A stretch of DNA of 64,000 bases from Pseudorhodoplanes sp049324435 (GCA_049324435.1 JBMOOQ010000013.1:20644-84643); one strand, 5' to 3'. Counted from the first letter of the stretch, positions 52,684 to 61,879 are shown. The notes: a model not told the origin generated them from the letters alone. Translations and numbers: made by a program.

Positions 52684-53667
52684 ATGAACGATCCGCAGCC
52701 CGACATTTCGGTGGTGCTGCCGGCTTTCAACGAGGCCGGCAATATCGCGCGCATGGCGGCGACGCTCGACGGCGTGCTGAAGCCGCTCGGGCGCTATGAG
52801 ATCGTGTTCGTTGACGATGGCTCCTCGGACGGCACGCTGGCGGCGATCCGCGCCGCGGCCGACACGTTTCCGCAGGTGCGCTACGTCTCCTTCACCCGCA
52901 ATTTCGGCCATCAGGAAGCGCTGCGCGCCGGCCTGCGTCACGCGCGCGGACGTGCCGTGATCGTGATGGACGCCGATTTCGAGCATCCGCCGGAACTAAT
53001 TCCGCAGCTGGTCGCAGCCTGGCGCGACGGCGCCAAGGTGGTGGCGACGCGACGCGAGGACGGCGAAGCCGATCTGCCCGCGCTGAAAAGCGTGACCTCC
53101 CGGCTCTATTACCGGCTGCTCGATGCCATCGGCGATGTGCGGATCGAGCCGGGATCGTCCGACTTCATGCTGCTCGATCGCAGCGTCGCCGATACCGTGA
53201 ATGGATTTGCCGATCAGGACGTATTCCTGCGCGGAGCGGTACGCTGGCTCGGCTTTCCGACGAAAACGATCGCCTTCTCGCGCGGCGCGCGCACCTATGG
53301 CGAGAGCAAATATACCCTGCGGCGCATGATCGACCTGGCGGTGACCGGAATTGCCGCGCACAGCGTGCGGCCGCTGCGGCTTGCGATCTGGCTGGCGCTT
53401 GGCTTCGCCGCATTAGGACTGCTGCTGCTGGTCTATTCGGTGGTCAGTTATCTCCTGGTGCCGCAGACCGTTACCGGCTGGACATCGATCATGGCGACGA
53501 TCGCCTTGCTCGGTGCAGCGCAACTGCTCGTACTCGGCATTATCGGCGAATATGTCGGCCGGACGTTGCGCGAGGCGCGCGGCCGCCCGACCTACATCAT
53601 CGGCGAGACCGAAACGGACCGGAAACCTGAGCGCGAGGTGATCGGCTTCCGCCGGCCGGCGGAGTAG
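52684..53667 (+). CDS. GT2 polyprenyl-phosphate glycosyltransferase (ArnC-like)
   Basis: A 327-residue GT2 enzyme with the nucleotide-sugar domain (VVLPAFNEAGNI, VFVDDGSSDGT, MDADFEHPPELI) and two C-terminal membrane helices (near 245 and 275). This layout is typical of enzymes loading a sugar onto undecaprenyl or dolichyl phosphate. It is divergent from the GT39 enzyme. Together they resemble the ArnC-ArnT logic for sugar decoration of lipid A or another envelope glycolipid. The start ATG at 52684 was chosen within a longer frame. Confidence 0.87.
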   Translation: MNDPQPDISVVLPAFNEAGNIARMAATLDGVLKPLGRYEIVFVDDGSSDGTLAAIRAAADTFPQVRYVSFTRNFGHQEALRAGLRHARGRAVIVMDADFEHPPELIPQLVAAWRDGAKVVATRREDGEADLPALKSVTSRLYYRLLDAIGDVRIEPGSSDFMLLDRSVADTVNGFADQDVFLRGAVRWLGFPTKTIAFSRGARTYGESKYTLRRMIDLAVTGIAAHSVRPLRLAIWLALGFAALGLLLLVYSVVSYLLVPQTVTGWTSIMATIALLGAAQLLVLGIIGEYVGRTLREARGRPTYIIGETETDRKPEREVIGFRRPAE

Positions 53668-53679
53668 CGGCGCAACGCC

Positions 53680-55029
53680 TTAGGCCACCGCCTTGATGAC
53701 GCGCGCGGCCTTGTCGAAAATCTCGCCGATCTGGCTTTCGCTCACGATCAGCGGCGGCGACATCGCGAGCGAGTCGCCGACAGCGCGCAGCATGATGCCC
53801 TCGTCATGGAAGCCGCGGTCCATCGCATCGTAGCCGCGCTTGCCGACCGCATCGGGCTTCGACGCGAGATCGATGCCGACGGTGATGCCGACGCAGCGAA
53901 TGTCGAGCACGTTCGGCAGGCCCTTCAGGCTCATGCAGGCGTCGTACCAGAGCGGTTCAAGCTTTTTGGCGCGCTCGAACAGCCCTTCGTCGCGATAGAC
54001 GTCGAGCGCGGCAAGGCCCGCGGCCACCGCCAGCGGATGCGCCGAATAGGTATAGCCGTGGAAAAACTCCACGACATGCTCCGGCCCATGCATGAAGGCG
54101 TCGTGAATCTCTTTCTTCACCAGCACACCGCCCATCGGCACCGAGCCCGAGGTCACGCCCTTGGCGAAGGTGATCATGTCCGGCACAACGCCATAGCGTT
54201 CCGCGGCGAAGGCATGACCGAGCCGGCCGAACGCGGTGATGACCTCATCGAACACGAGAAGAATCTTGTATTTGTCGCAGATCGCGCGCAGCCGCTGCAG
54301 GTAGCCCTTCGGCGCGGGCAGGACGGCGGTCGAGCCGGCCATCGGCTCGACGAACACGGCGGCGATGGTGTTGTCGCCGTGCAGCGCGACCAGACGCTCC
54401 AGCTCGTCGGCGAGATGCGCGCCCCAGTCCGGCTCGCCCTTGGAGAAGGCCTGGGCCTCGCGGTTATAGGTGTGCGGCAGATGGTCTACGCCTGCGAGCA
54501 TGACGCCGAACGCCTTGCGATTATTGGCGATGCCGCCGACCGACATGCCGCCGAAGCCGACACCGTGATAGCCGCGCTCGCGGCCGATGAAGCGGGCCCG
54601 CTGCGCCTGGCCGCGCGCATTCCAGTAGCCGAGCGCGATTTTCATGGCGGTATCGACCGCCTCCGACCCGGAATTGCAGAAGAATACGTGATCGAGCCCG
54701 TCCGGCGCCATCGCCGCGATCCGGCTCGCCAGCTCGAACGATTTCGGGTTGGCGTACTGGAACGGCGGGGCGAAATCCATTTCCGCGGCCTGCGCCTGGA
54801 TGGCGGCGACGATCGGCTCGCGGTTGTGCCCGGCATTGGTGCACCACAGGCCCGCCGCGCCATCGAGCACCGGTTTACCCTCGGGGGTGAAGTAATGCAT
54901 GTCTTTCGCGCGCGACACCATGCGCGGCCGCGCCTTGAAGGCGCGGTTGGCGGTGAACGGCATCCAGAACGCTTCGAGGTCGTTCGGAACGGCGGTGGCG
55001 GCAGGCTTGCGGGCGGACTGGGTGCTCAT
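53680..55029 (-). CDS. Class III (omega) aminotransferase
   Basis: A 449-residue PLP enzyme of the omega-amino acid:pyruvate transaminase group (beta-alanine type). Signatures are NSGSEAVDTAMKIAL, FDEVITAFGRLGH and the PLP lysine in MITFAKGVTSGSVPMGGV. The ATG at 55029 is preceded by AAGG. It ends 12 bases from the GT2 gene. Substrate (beta-alanine, taurine, putrescine) is unresolved. Confidence 0.9.
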   Translation of the reverse strand: MSTQSARKPAATAVPNDLEAFWMPFTANRAFKARPRMVSRAKDMHYFTPEGKPVLDGAAGLWCTNAGHNREPIVAAIQAQAAEMDFAPPFQYANPKSFELASRIAAMAPDGLDHVFFCNSGSEAVDTAMKIALGYWNARGQAQRARFIGRERGYHGVGFGGMSVGGIANNRKAFGVMLAGVDHLPHTYNREAQAFSKGEPDWGAHLADELERLVALHGDNTIAAVFVEPMAGSTAVLPAPKGYLQRLRAICDKYKILLVFDEVITAFGRLGHAFAAERYGVVPDMITFAKGVTSGSVPMGGVLVKKEIHDAFMHGPEHVVEFFHGYTYSAHPLAVAAGLAALDVYRDEGLFERAKKLEPLWYDACMSLKGLPNVLDIRCVGITVGIDLASKPDAVGKRGYDAMDRGFHDEGIMLRAVGDSLAMSPPLIVSESQIGEIFDKAARVIKAVA

Positions 55030-55106
55030 GGTAGCGCCTTTTTTTGGCGGGGCTTCGATGATTCCTGTGCATTCAACGCTGAGCGGACGGTCGCGGCAAG
55101 GGTGGT

Positions 55107-55161
55107 CTCGTGTCCCGGACGCGTTGCATCGCTTCGCGCTGCGACGCGCCCGGGACACGAG
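55107..55161. repeat. Palindromic repeat, family B copy 3
   Basis: CTCGTGTCCCGG (55107-55118) pairs perfectly with CCGGGACACGAG (55150-55161), and GCGTTGCA pairs with TGCGACGC inside. It shares the CCCGGACGCG/CGCGCCCGGG core with the copies near 36.9 and 56.8 kb. It lies in the region between the aminotransferase and hisS starts. Confidence 0.75.
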
Positions 55162-55222
55162 CGCTTGCCGGTCCGCAACGCGGCTGTTACCACGCCGCAT
55201 CCGTAGGCTGTAGCAACTATCA

Positions 55223-56821
55223 ATGACCGACAAACCGAGCAAACTGAAGGCGCGGCTGCCGCGCGGCCTTGTGGACCGCGCCCCGGCTGAAATCGCCTCG
55301 ACACGCGCGATGCTGGAGAAAATCCGTAGCGTTTACGAACTCTACGGGTTCGAGCCGGTGGAGACGCCCGCGATCGAATATACCGACGCGCTCGGCAAGT
55401 TCCTGCCGGATCAGGACCGCCCGAACGAGGGCGTGTTCTCGTTCCAGGACGACGACGAGCAGTGGCTGAGCCTGCGCTACGACCTGACCGCTCCCCTGGC
55501 GCGCTATGTCGCCGAGAATTTCGACGCTCTCCCTAAGCCCTATCGCAGCTATCGCGAGGGCTGGGTATTCCGCAACGAGAAGCCGGGACCGGGCCGCTTC
55601 CGGCAATTCATGCAGTTCGATGCGGATACGGTCGGGAGCGCCTCGATGGCGGCTGACGCCGAGATTTGCATGATGGCGGCGGATACGATGGAAGCGCTTG
55701 GCATTCCGCGCGGCAGCTATGTGGTGAAGGTGAATAACCGCAAGGTGCTGGATGGGGTGATGGAGGCTATTGGGCTTTCCGGCGATGAGAACGCGGCAAG
55801 ACGCCTGACCGTGCTTCGTGCGCTAGACAAATATGATCGACTTGGCGAGGCCGGAGTTGCTGCACTCTTAGGACCGGGCAGGAAAGATGATAGCGGCGAC
55901 TTCACAAAAGGAGCCGATCTCGAAAAGCAACAGATCGAGTACCTCGTTAAATTCATATCCATCGCATCTACGATTAACAGCAGCATCAGGGAAGAAGAAG
56001 CGACTCTCACGGAGAGGTCTGGCCGCAGTTCAAAGATTGGTGAGCAAAACTTTTATGAAAGTAATCGCGCGCTCCTGACAGTACTGCCTCAGCAGGTCCC
56101 TCTTGTAGAAACTGGATATGATGGACTTGAGGAGTTGATGCAGCTTTGTGTGCTTTGTGATGCCGCAAGCTATTCGCCGATACAAATTCGATTCGACCCC
56201 TCCGTCGTGCGCGGTCTCGAATACTACACCGGCCCGGTCTACGAGGTAGAACTCCTGATCGAAACCAAGGACGAGAAAGGCCGCCCCGTGCGCTTCGGCT
56301 CGGTCGGCGGCGGCGGGCGCTATGATGGGCTCGTGTCGCGCTTCCGCGGCGAGCCGGTACCGGCGACCGGCTTCTCGATCGGGGTGTCGCGGCTCGCGGC
56401 TGCTCTCGCGCTTGTGAACAAGCGCGATGCACAGCCAAGTTTCGGCCCCGTGGTCGTCACGGTTTTCGACCAGGATCGAATCGCAGATTATCAGCGCACG
56501 GTCGCGGAGCTTCGCAATGCGGGGATTCGCGCCGAAATGTATCTCGGTTCGGGAAAGTTCAATCCGCAGATGAAATATGCCGACAAGCGCAACGCGCCCT
56601 GCGTGGTGATTCAGGGCTCGGATGAGAAGAATGATCCTGCGGGCGAACAGGTGGTGGTGAAGGATCTGGTCCTCGGCGCCGAGCTGTCGAAGCTGGAAAA
56701 AGGCCGCGACGAATACCTGCAGAAACAGGCCGAAGCGCAGCGCAAGGTGCCGCGCGATCAGCTGGTCAAGACCGTGCAGGAGATTCTCGCGCGCCATGGC
56801 GTGAGGACGCGCGTGGCGTAG
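55223..56821 (+). CDS. hisS: Histidyl-tRNA synthetase
   Basis: Charges tRNA-His. The 532-residue protein is longer than the E. coli enzyme (about 424). Class II motif 2 is FRNEKPGPGRFRQF (117-130), a divergent loop; His boxes include RGLEYYTGPVYE (330-341) and GGGGRYDGL. Bases about 55790-56165 (residues about 190-315, the insertion domain) have only about 50% GC and different codon use. Alphaproteobacteria are known to have atypical HisRS reading tRNA-His without G-1; this motif 2 form fits that group by recall. Confidence 0.93.
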   Translation: MTDKPSKLKARLPRGLVDRAPAEIASTRAMLEKIRSVYELYGFEPVETPAIEYTDALGKFLPDQDRPNEGVFSFQDDDEQWLSLRYDLTAPLARYVAENFDALPKPYRSYREGWVFRNEKPGPGRFRQFMQFDADTVGSASMAADAEICMMAADTMEALGIPRGSYVVKVNNRKVLDGVMEAIGLSGDENAARRLTVLRALDKYDRLGEAGVAALLGPGRKDDSGDFTKGADLEKQQIEYLVKFISIASTINSSIREEEATLTERSGRSSKIGEQNFYESNRALLTVLPQQVPLVETGYDGLEELMQLCVLCDAASYSPIQIRFDPSVVRGLEYYTGPVYEVELLIETKDEKGRPVRFGSVGGGGRYDGLVSRFRGEPVPATGFSIGVSRLAAALALVNKRDAQPSFGPVVVTVFDQDRIADYQRTVAELRNAGIRAEMYLGSGKFNPQMKYADKRNAPCVVIQGSDEKNDPAGEQVVVKDLVLGAELSKLEKGRDEYLQKQAEAQRKVPRDQLVKTVQEILARHGVRTRVA

Positions 56822-56826
56822 TCTTC

Positions 56827-56870
56827 TGTTCCCGGACGCGGCGCAGCGTGCAACCGGCGCGCCCGGAACA
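56827..56870. repeat. Palindromic repeat, family B copy 4
   Basis: TGTTCCCGGACGCG (56827-56840) pairs with CGCGCCCGGAACA (56858-56870) around a loop. It lies six bases after the hisS stop and shortly before the end of the convergent NTF2-like pseudogene, and could act as a transcript end for both. Confidence 0.65.
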
Positions 56871-56875
56871 TCAGC

Positions 56876-57396
56876 TCACAGGACCAGCAGCACATCCTCT
56901 TCCGGCACCAGCGGAACCCGCTCGACGCGCTTGGTGACGTCGATCGGATGACCGACGACCTGTTCGGCAACATCGAAGGTATCGGCGATGGACCGGAAGG
57001 ATACGAGTTTCCCATTGCGGAAGCGCATGAAATGCATGCCACGGAACCGGATCTCACGGCCGGTTTCGCGCTGGCGCGCATGGACCTGCCAATAGGTCGC
57101 GGCGCGCTCGCCCTGGATCGCCAGATGCTCGAATTCGAAATCGTCGATGCGGAAGAAGCACGGCATGATGCGCGTGATCACTTCGATCGTTTCGGCCTTG
57201 CCCTGACGGCGGCCGTAATAATCGAACTGATCGACCGGCCCGGTAATGAGCCATTCCACGTCGTCGTCGAGGACAGCCCCTCAAGCAGATTCGCATCGCG
57301 CGTGACATAGGCGCGATAGAAATCGGCGAGCCAGGACGGCATCTCCCGTCCCTGCACGGTTCGTGGTGAAGCGGCGCAGCAGATTGCGGACGTCAT
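56876..57396 (-). pseudogene. Frameshifted NTF2/SnoaL-like gene
   Basis: A second copy of the NTF2-like fold in two frames. The 5' part (57396 to about 57265) reads MTSAICCAASPR...FYRAYVTRDANLLEGL; the 3' part (to 56876) reads LDDDVEWLITGPVDQFDYYG...VEQVVGHPID. The two parts align in order with the intact paralogue at 57393-57866, whose segment reads FYEALASRDPIRLSKHLADD. The junction is at about 57265-57270 (TGTCCTCGACG on the minus strand): one base is missing or two added. The 521-base length is not a multiple of three. The start overlaps the paralogue's stop (ATGA). Could be a sequencing error. Confidence 0.75.
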
Positions 57397-57866
57397 AATG
57401 CGACCACGTCCTCCGGAGTCACTTTATCGGGATCGCCATAGGCATCGATCCGGTGGCCGACCACCTGCTCGGCGATGTCGAAAGTATCCGCAACGCCTTT
57501 CAGGACGGCCACTTTGCCGTCGCGGAAAACCGCAAAAATTGCAGTCTGATACGTCAGAACGCGGCCGGTGTCGTTCTGCACCGCCGTGATATCGTTGATG
57601 AAGGCTGCAGTATCGCCGTCGATCAGCATGTCCAACGGCTCGTAGCGCTTGACGGTCAGAACCGACGGCATCGCGCGTCCGATATAGTCGACCACAGCCG
57701 CTTTGCCGCGCCGGTAGCCGCAAAAGCTAAAGCTAAAGTGATGAACCGGCCCTGCCATGAACCACTCGACGTCATCGGCAAGATGTTTCGAAAGCCGAAT
57801 GGGATCACGCGAGGCAAGCGCCTCGTAGAAGGCCCCGACAGCCGAGCTCGATACCGGTTCACCCAT
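57393..57866 (-). CDS. NTF2/SnoaL-like protein
   Basis: A 157-residue NTF2-like (ketosteroid isomerase/SnoaL) protein: FYEALASRDPIRLSKHLADDVEWFMAGP, then the central strand-rich region, ending EQVVGHRIDAYGDP. No catalytic Asp/His pair can be pinned. The ATG at 57866 has GGAG spaced six bases, deciding it over an upstream TTG. It is in tandem with the frameshifted paralogue and overlaps its ATG by four bases. Function unknown. Confidence 0.82.
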   Translation of the reverse strand: MGEPVSSSAVGAFYEALASRDPIRLSKHLADDVEWFMAGPVHHFSFSFCGYRRGKAAVVDYIGRAMPSVLTVKRYEPLDMLIDGDTAAFINDITAVQNDTGRVLTYQTAIFAVFRDGKVAVLKGVADTFDIAEQVVGHRIDAYGDPDKVTPEDVVAL

Positions 57867-58130
57867 GATTGTCTCCGGACAATCACTCAACGTGACGTTC
57901 GAAGTCCTTACTTTCCGTGACAGCGGAAACGGTCCGGGGCATCCGGCCGCTCCGTGTCCTTGTTGGACTCCGCCAGCATGGCGCGAAGTTCCTTAATTTT
58001 CCTGATTGCGGACAAATTCGCATAATGGAATTTGTATGGCCTGGTTAACCATTTGACATGGCCGCGCCGTTAAGCGCCGCCGCGGAGTGGCGTCGAAACC
58101 TCAACACTTCCGTGCTAAAGGCCCGCGGCC

Positions 58131-59282
58131 ATGACCAGACCGCAGACCCCCGCCCGGCCCGATCCACAGGTGGAGACGCTTGTCTCCGCCCGGAGCCTTG
58201 TCGCGACCTATGAACAGGCGGGCTATGCGCGGGCGCATCCCGCCATCCTGCAGCCGGCCGAACCGTTCCTGGACCTGTCGGGCGAGGATATCCGCGCCCG
58301 GATGTTCCTGACCGCCGGGCGCTCCGGCGAGGAATTGTGCCTGCGGCCGGATTTCACCATTCCCGTGTCGCGCGACTATCTCGCCTCGGCGGCGGCCGGA
58401 CAGCCGCAGGGCTATTGCTATCTTGGACCGGTGTTCCGCGACCGCGGCGCGTTGCCCGGCGAATTCCTGCAGGCGGGGATCGAGTCCTTCGGCCGCGCCG
58501 ACAAGGCCGAAGCCGACGCCGAGACGCTGGCACTCGGCCTCGCAGCGACTGCGCATTTCGGCAACCGCGCGCCCGAAATCCGCATGGGGGATGTCGGGCT
58601 GTTCTCGGCGCTGATCGAAGCGCTCGATCTCGCGCCGGCCTGGAAGCGGCGCCTGGTGAAGGACTTCAACCGCAAGGCCTCGCTGGCGCATGACCTCGAC
58701 CGGCTCACGCTTGGCAACGGCAATGGCAAGCCGGATTATCAGGGCGTGCTTGCGGCGCTGGCCGGCTCGGACCCCAAGGCGGCGCGCGCGCTCGTGGCCG
58801 ATCTTCTCTCGATTGCCGGGATTTCGGCGGTTGGCGGCCGTTCGGTCGGCGAGATTGCCGACCGGTTTCTGGAGCAATCGACGCTCGGTGCGTCCGCCAC
58901 GCTGCCGCGTGACACGCGTGCCTTGGTCGAACGCTTTCTGTCGATCGGCGGCAATCCGCTGGAGGCTGCCCAAGCGATGCGCACGCTCGCGAAGGAAGGC
59001 AAGCTCGCGATCGATGCGGCGCTCGATCTGTTCGAGAGCCGCAATGCCGAGATGAAAACGCGCGGCATCGACCTCTCCCGGATCGCCTTCTCCTGCGCCT
59101 TCGGCCGCGGCATGGATTACTACACCGGCTTCGTGTTCGAACTGACCGACGGCAAGGCGAACGAGCCGCTGGTGGCCGGTGGACGCTACGACGATCTGCT
59201 GACGCGGCTGGGATCGCCCTCGCCCATCCCCGCGGTCGGCTTCTCGGTCTGGATCGAGCGGCTCGCAGGAGGCGTGTCATGA
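58131..59282 (+). CDS. hisZ: ATP phosphoribosyltransferase regulatory subunit
   Basis: A catalytically dead HisRS-like protein that forms the regulatory part of ATP phosphoribosyltransferase with HisG. The 383-residue protein shows the class II fold (LRPDFTIPVSRDYL, GPVFRDRGALPGEF and AFGRGMDYYTGFVFEL) but lacks an anticodon domain. Its ATGA overlap with hisG couples the two subunits. The presence of HisZ agrees with a hetero-octameric enzyme. Confidence 0.93.
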   Translation: MTRPQTPARPDPQVETLVSARSLVATYEQAGYARAHPAILQPAEPFLDLSGEDIRARMFLTAGRSGEELCLRPDFTIPVSRDYLASAAAGQPQGYCYLGPVFRDRGALPGEFLQAGIESFGRADKAEADAETLALGLAATAHFGNRAPEIRMGDVGLFSALIEALDLAPAWKRRLVKDFNRKASLAHDLDRLTLGNGNGKPDYQGVLAALAGSDPKAARALVADLLSIAGISAVGGRSVGEIADRFLEQSTLGASATLPRDTRALVERFLSIGGNPLEAAQAMRTLAKEGKLAIDAALDLFESRNAEMKTRGIDLSRIAFSCAFGRGMDYYTGFVFELTDGKANEPLVAGGRYDDLLTRLGSPSPIPAVGFSVWIERLAGGVS

Positions 59283-60250
59283 GCGCGCCGCTCATCATCG
59301 CGGTCCCGGCCAAGGGCCGCCTGCAGGAGAATGCGGAAGCCTTCTTCGCGCGGGCCGGAATGAAGCTCGTCAAGCCGCGCGGCGCGCGCGACTATCGCGG
59401 CACCATTGCCGGAATGGACGGCGTCGAGATTGCGTATCTGTCGGCGTCGGAAATCACCGCCCAGCTTGCCCAGGGCGCGGCGCATCTCGGCGTGACGGGT
59501 GAGGACCTGGTGCGCGAGATGATCCCAGATGTGGACGCGCGCGTGATCCTGCTGGAAGGGCTCGGCTTCGGCCATGCCAATGTGGTCGTGGCGGTACCGC
59601 AGGCCTGGATCGATGTCCGCTCCATGGCCGATCTCGACGATGTCGCGACCGCGTTCCGGCTGAAGCATAACCGCAAGATGCGGGTCGCGACCAAATACGT
59701 GAATCTCACGCGCGGCTTCTTCGCGCAGCATGGCATCGCCGATTACCGGATCGTGGAGAGCTTGGGCGCGACCGAAGGCGCGCCCGCGGCCGGCACCGCC
59801 GAACTGATCGTGGATATCACTACGACCGGCAATACGCTTGCGGCCAATGCGCTAAAGGTGATCGACGACGGCACGATGCTGCGCTCGCAGGCCAATCTGG
59901 TCGCCGCGCGTGGCGCCGACTGGAATGAGGCTACGCTCGACACCGCGCGCCGGATTCTCGACCGGCTGGCCAGCCAGGCCCGCGCGCAGGCCTTCCGCGA
60001 GATGCGGACGCGCTTTGCGGGCTGCGACGACGCTCTCCTTGCGCTTGCGCGCGAGAAGTTCGGCATCGTCACGCCATTCGGCGGTCCGACCTCGTCCGGC
60101 ATGCTGACGCTGCATTGCCCGCCGGACCAGGTCTTCGCGCTGGCCGATTTCCTGCGCGAAAAGGGCGCGCAGGCGATCTCGGTGAGCGAAATCGATTATG
60201 TGTTTACGCAGGACAATCCGCTGTTCGAGAGGCTGAAGGCGGGCGTCTGA
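59279..60250 (+). CDS. hisG: ATP phosphoribosyltransferase catalytic subunit
   Basis: First step of histidine synthesis: ATP + PRPP gives N1-(5'-phosphoribosyl)-ATP. The 323-residue length exceeds the usual short HisG (about 210) that pairs with HisZ, because of an extension ending in HCPPDQVFALADFL and ISVSEIDYVF. Catalytic features include AVPAKGRLQENAEAFF, YLSASEITAQLAQGAA and the PRPP loop ELIVDITTTGNTLAANALK. The start overlaps hisZ. Rhizobial HisG proteins of this length are familiar to me, so it may be the local norm. Confidence 0.94.
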   Translation: MSAPLIIAVPAKGRLQENAEAFFARAGMKLVKPRGARDYRGTIAGMDGVEIAYLSASEITAQLAQGAAHLGVTGEDLVREMIPDVDARVILLEGLGFGHANVVVAVPQAWIDVRSMADLDDVATAFRLKHNRKMRVATKYVNLTRGFFAQHGIADYRIVESLGATEGAPAAGTAELIVDITTTGNTLAANALKVIDDGTMLRSQANLVAARGADWNEATLDTARRILDRLASQARAQAFREMRTRFAGCDDALLALAREKFGIVTPFGGPTSSGMLTLHCPPDQVFALADFLREKGAQAISVSEIDYVFTQDNPLFERLKAGV

Positions 60251-60260
60251 GCCGTTATGG

Positions 60261-60710
60261 CTAAGCCTTCGGCTTGCGAAACACCACGAAGTGGGAAATC
60301 GAGAAATTGACCAGGAAGCTCACGCCGATGGCGAGGAGCTTGGCATAGAGGACCGGCAGGATGAGCGCCGCCAGCACCAGCGTCGTGGTCGCCGCAATCA
60401 GTCCGAGCACCTGCGAGGCGACGAAGGCAAGATAGGCCCTGGCGGTGAGCCTGCGCCCGGATTCGGCGGCAAAGGTGATGAAGGAATTCATCGCATAGGA
60501 GCCGCTGACGGCAACGGTCCAGGCCAGCACGTTCGCGACCACGAGCGAACCGGTCAGGTATTTCAGAGCGAGCAGGAACAGCCCGAGATCGACCAGCGAG
60601 TTCACGACGCCGACCGATGCGAAGCTTGCAGCCTTCAGCAAGAGCGCCTGGCGCCGCAAGGCCGCCACGATGCGGCGCGGAAAGCTTTCGGGAGCGGGCG
60701 TATGCGGCAT
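60261..60710 (-). CDS. GtrA-family membrane protein
   Basis: A 149-residue protein with four membrane helices and the GtrA pattern (SFASVGVVNSLVDLGLFLLAL; SGSYAMNSFITF). GtrA proteins are thought to flip polyprenyl-phosphate sugars. It is divergent from a GT2 transferase, with a 112-base gap holding probable promoters (TATATT at 60783-60788). Its role in this window fits envelope glycosylation. Confidence 0.88.
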   Translation of the reverse strand: MPHTPAPESFPRRIVAALRRQALLLKAASFASVGVVNSLVDLGLFLLALKYLTGSLVVANVLAWTVAVSGSYAMNSFITFAAESGRRLTARAYLAFVASQVLGLIAATTTLVLAALILPVLYAKLLAIGVSFLVNFSISHFVVFRKPKA

Positions 60711-60822
60711 TGACGGACGTTAACTTTCTGAAAGAACGGCGTTTTCTGAACAAAAGCTCATGCAACATCCGCGGTCTGAGCCTATATTTTGAACGGCCGC
60801 ACAAGGCCGGAACAGGCGCGAC

Positions 60823-61875
60823 ATGCCAACGAAAGCAGGACGAGACGGGAATACATCAGCGGCGCCCGCACGCAAGCGCGGCGAGCACGGTTTGTCCATC
60901 ATCGTGCCGTGCTTCAATGAGGCCGACAATCTGCCGGCCGTGCATGCGCGGCTATGCGAAGCGGCGCAGGCGCTGCGTGAAAAGCGCGGCCTGAGGGTCG
61001 AGGTCGTCTATATCGACGACGGTTCGCGCGACAACACCTATGCGGTCGCCAGCGCCCTGCCCGCGATCAGACTCGACGTTCAGACACTGTCGCTGTCGCG
61101 CAATTTCGGCAAGGAAGCGGCCCTGATGGCCGGGCTGCATCATGCCCGCTACGGTGCGCTCCTGTTCATGGACGGCGACGGCCAGCATCCAACCTCGCTG
61201 ATCGAGCGGCTGGTCGGGCACTGGCTCGATGACGGCTACGACGTGGTCTATACCGCCAAGGCGCATCGCGATCAGGAATCGCTGCTGCGGCGCGCGGCCG
61301 TGAAGATCTTTTACACGCTCATCAATTTCCGTGCGCGCCACAAGATCCCGGAAGATGCCGGCGATTTCCGGCTGCTGTCGCCGCGCGCCGCCGAGGCGTT
61401 GCGGCAATTGCCGGAGCGCAACCGCTTTTTCAAGGGCCTGGCAAGCTGGATCGGGTTTCGCCAGTTGCGCGTCGATTACGAACCGGCCGAGCGCGTGCAC
61501 GGCCGCACCAGCTGGAATCTCGGATCGCTGATCGGATTGTCGATCGAAGGACTGACGTCGTTCTCCGTGGCACCGCTGCGGATCGCGAGCCTGCTCGGAA
61601 TCCTGATGGCAACCGGCGCCATCATTTTCGGCATGACGATTCTCTATGAGACGCTGGTCTACGGCAAGTCCGTGCCAGGCTACCCGTCCCTGGTGGTCGG
61701 ACTGATGGTGCTGGGCGGCGTGCAGCTCATCATGATCGGCGTGCTCGGCGAATATATCGGCAAGATCCTGTCCGAGCAGAAAGCGCGGCCGGTCTATTTC
61801 GTCGCCGAGCACCAGATTCGCAGCGAGGCGGGCGAGCAGGCCGACGACAACCGCCGGCCCGGCGCGGCGGCCTGA
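60823..61875 (+). CDS. GT2 polyprenyl-phosphate glycosyltransferase
   Basis: A 350-residue enzyme like the one at 52684: IIVPCFNEADNLPA, VVYIDDGSRDNT, FMDGDGQHPTSLIE and two C-terminal membrane helices. It probably loads a sugar onto undecaprenyl phosphate. The ChbG/HpnK-type gene starts four bases after its stop, and gtrA is divergent upstream. That set suggests a glycolipid pathway; the sugar and acceptor are not evident. Confidence 0.88.
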   Translation: MPTKAGRDGNTSAAPARKRGEHGLSIIVPCFNEADNLPAVHARLCEAAQALREKRGLRVEVVYIDDGSRDNTYAVASALPAIRLDVQTLSLSRNFGKEAALMAGLHHARYGALLFMDGDGQHPTSLIERLVGHWLDDGYDVVYTAKAHRDQESLLRRAAVKIFYTLINFRARHKIPEDAGDFRLLSPRAAEALRQLPERNRFFKGLASWIGFRQLRVDYEPAERVHGRTSWNLGSLIGLSIEGLTSFSVAPLRIASLLGILMATGAIIFGMTILYETLVYGKSVPGYPSLVVGLMVLGGVQLIMIGVLGEYIGKILSEQKARPVYFVAEHQIRSEAGEQADDNRRPGAAA

Positions 61876-61879
61876 TCGC

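Noticed and set aside
58040..58080. A TTGACA box at about 58053 before hisZ as a promoter
   Set aside because: No acceptable -10 at 16-18 bases; the following bases are GC-only.
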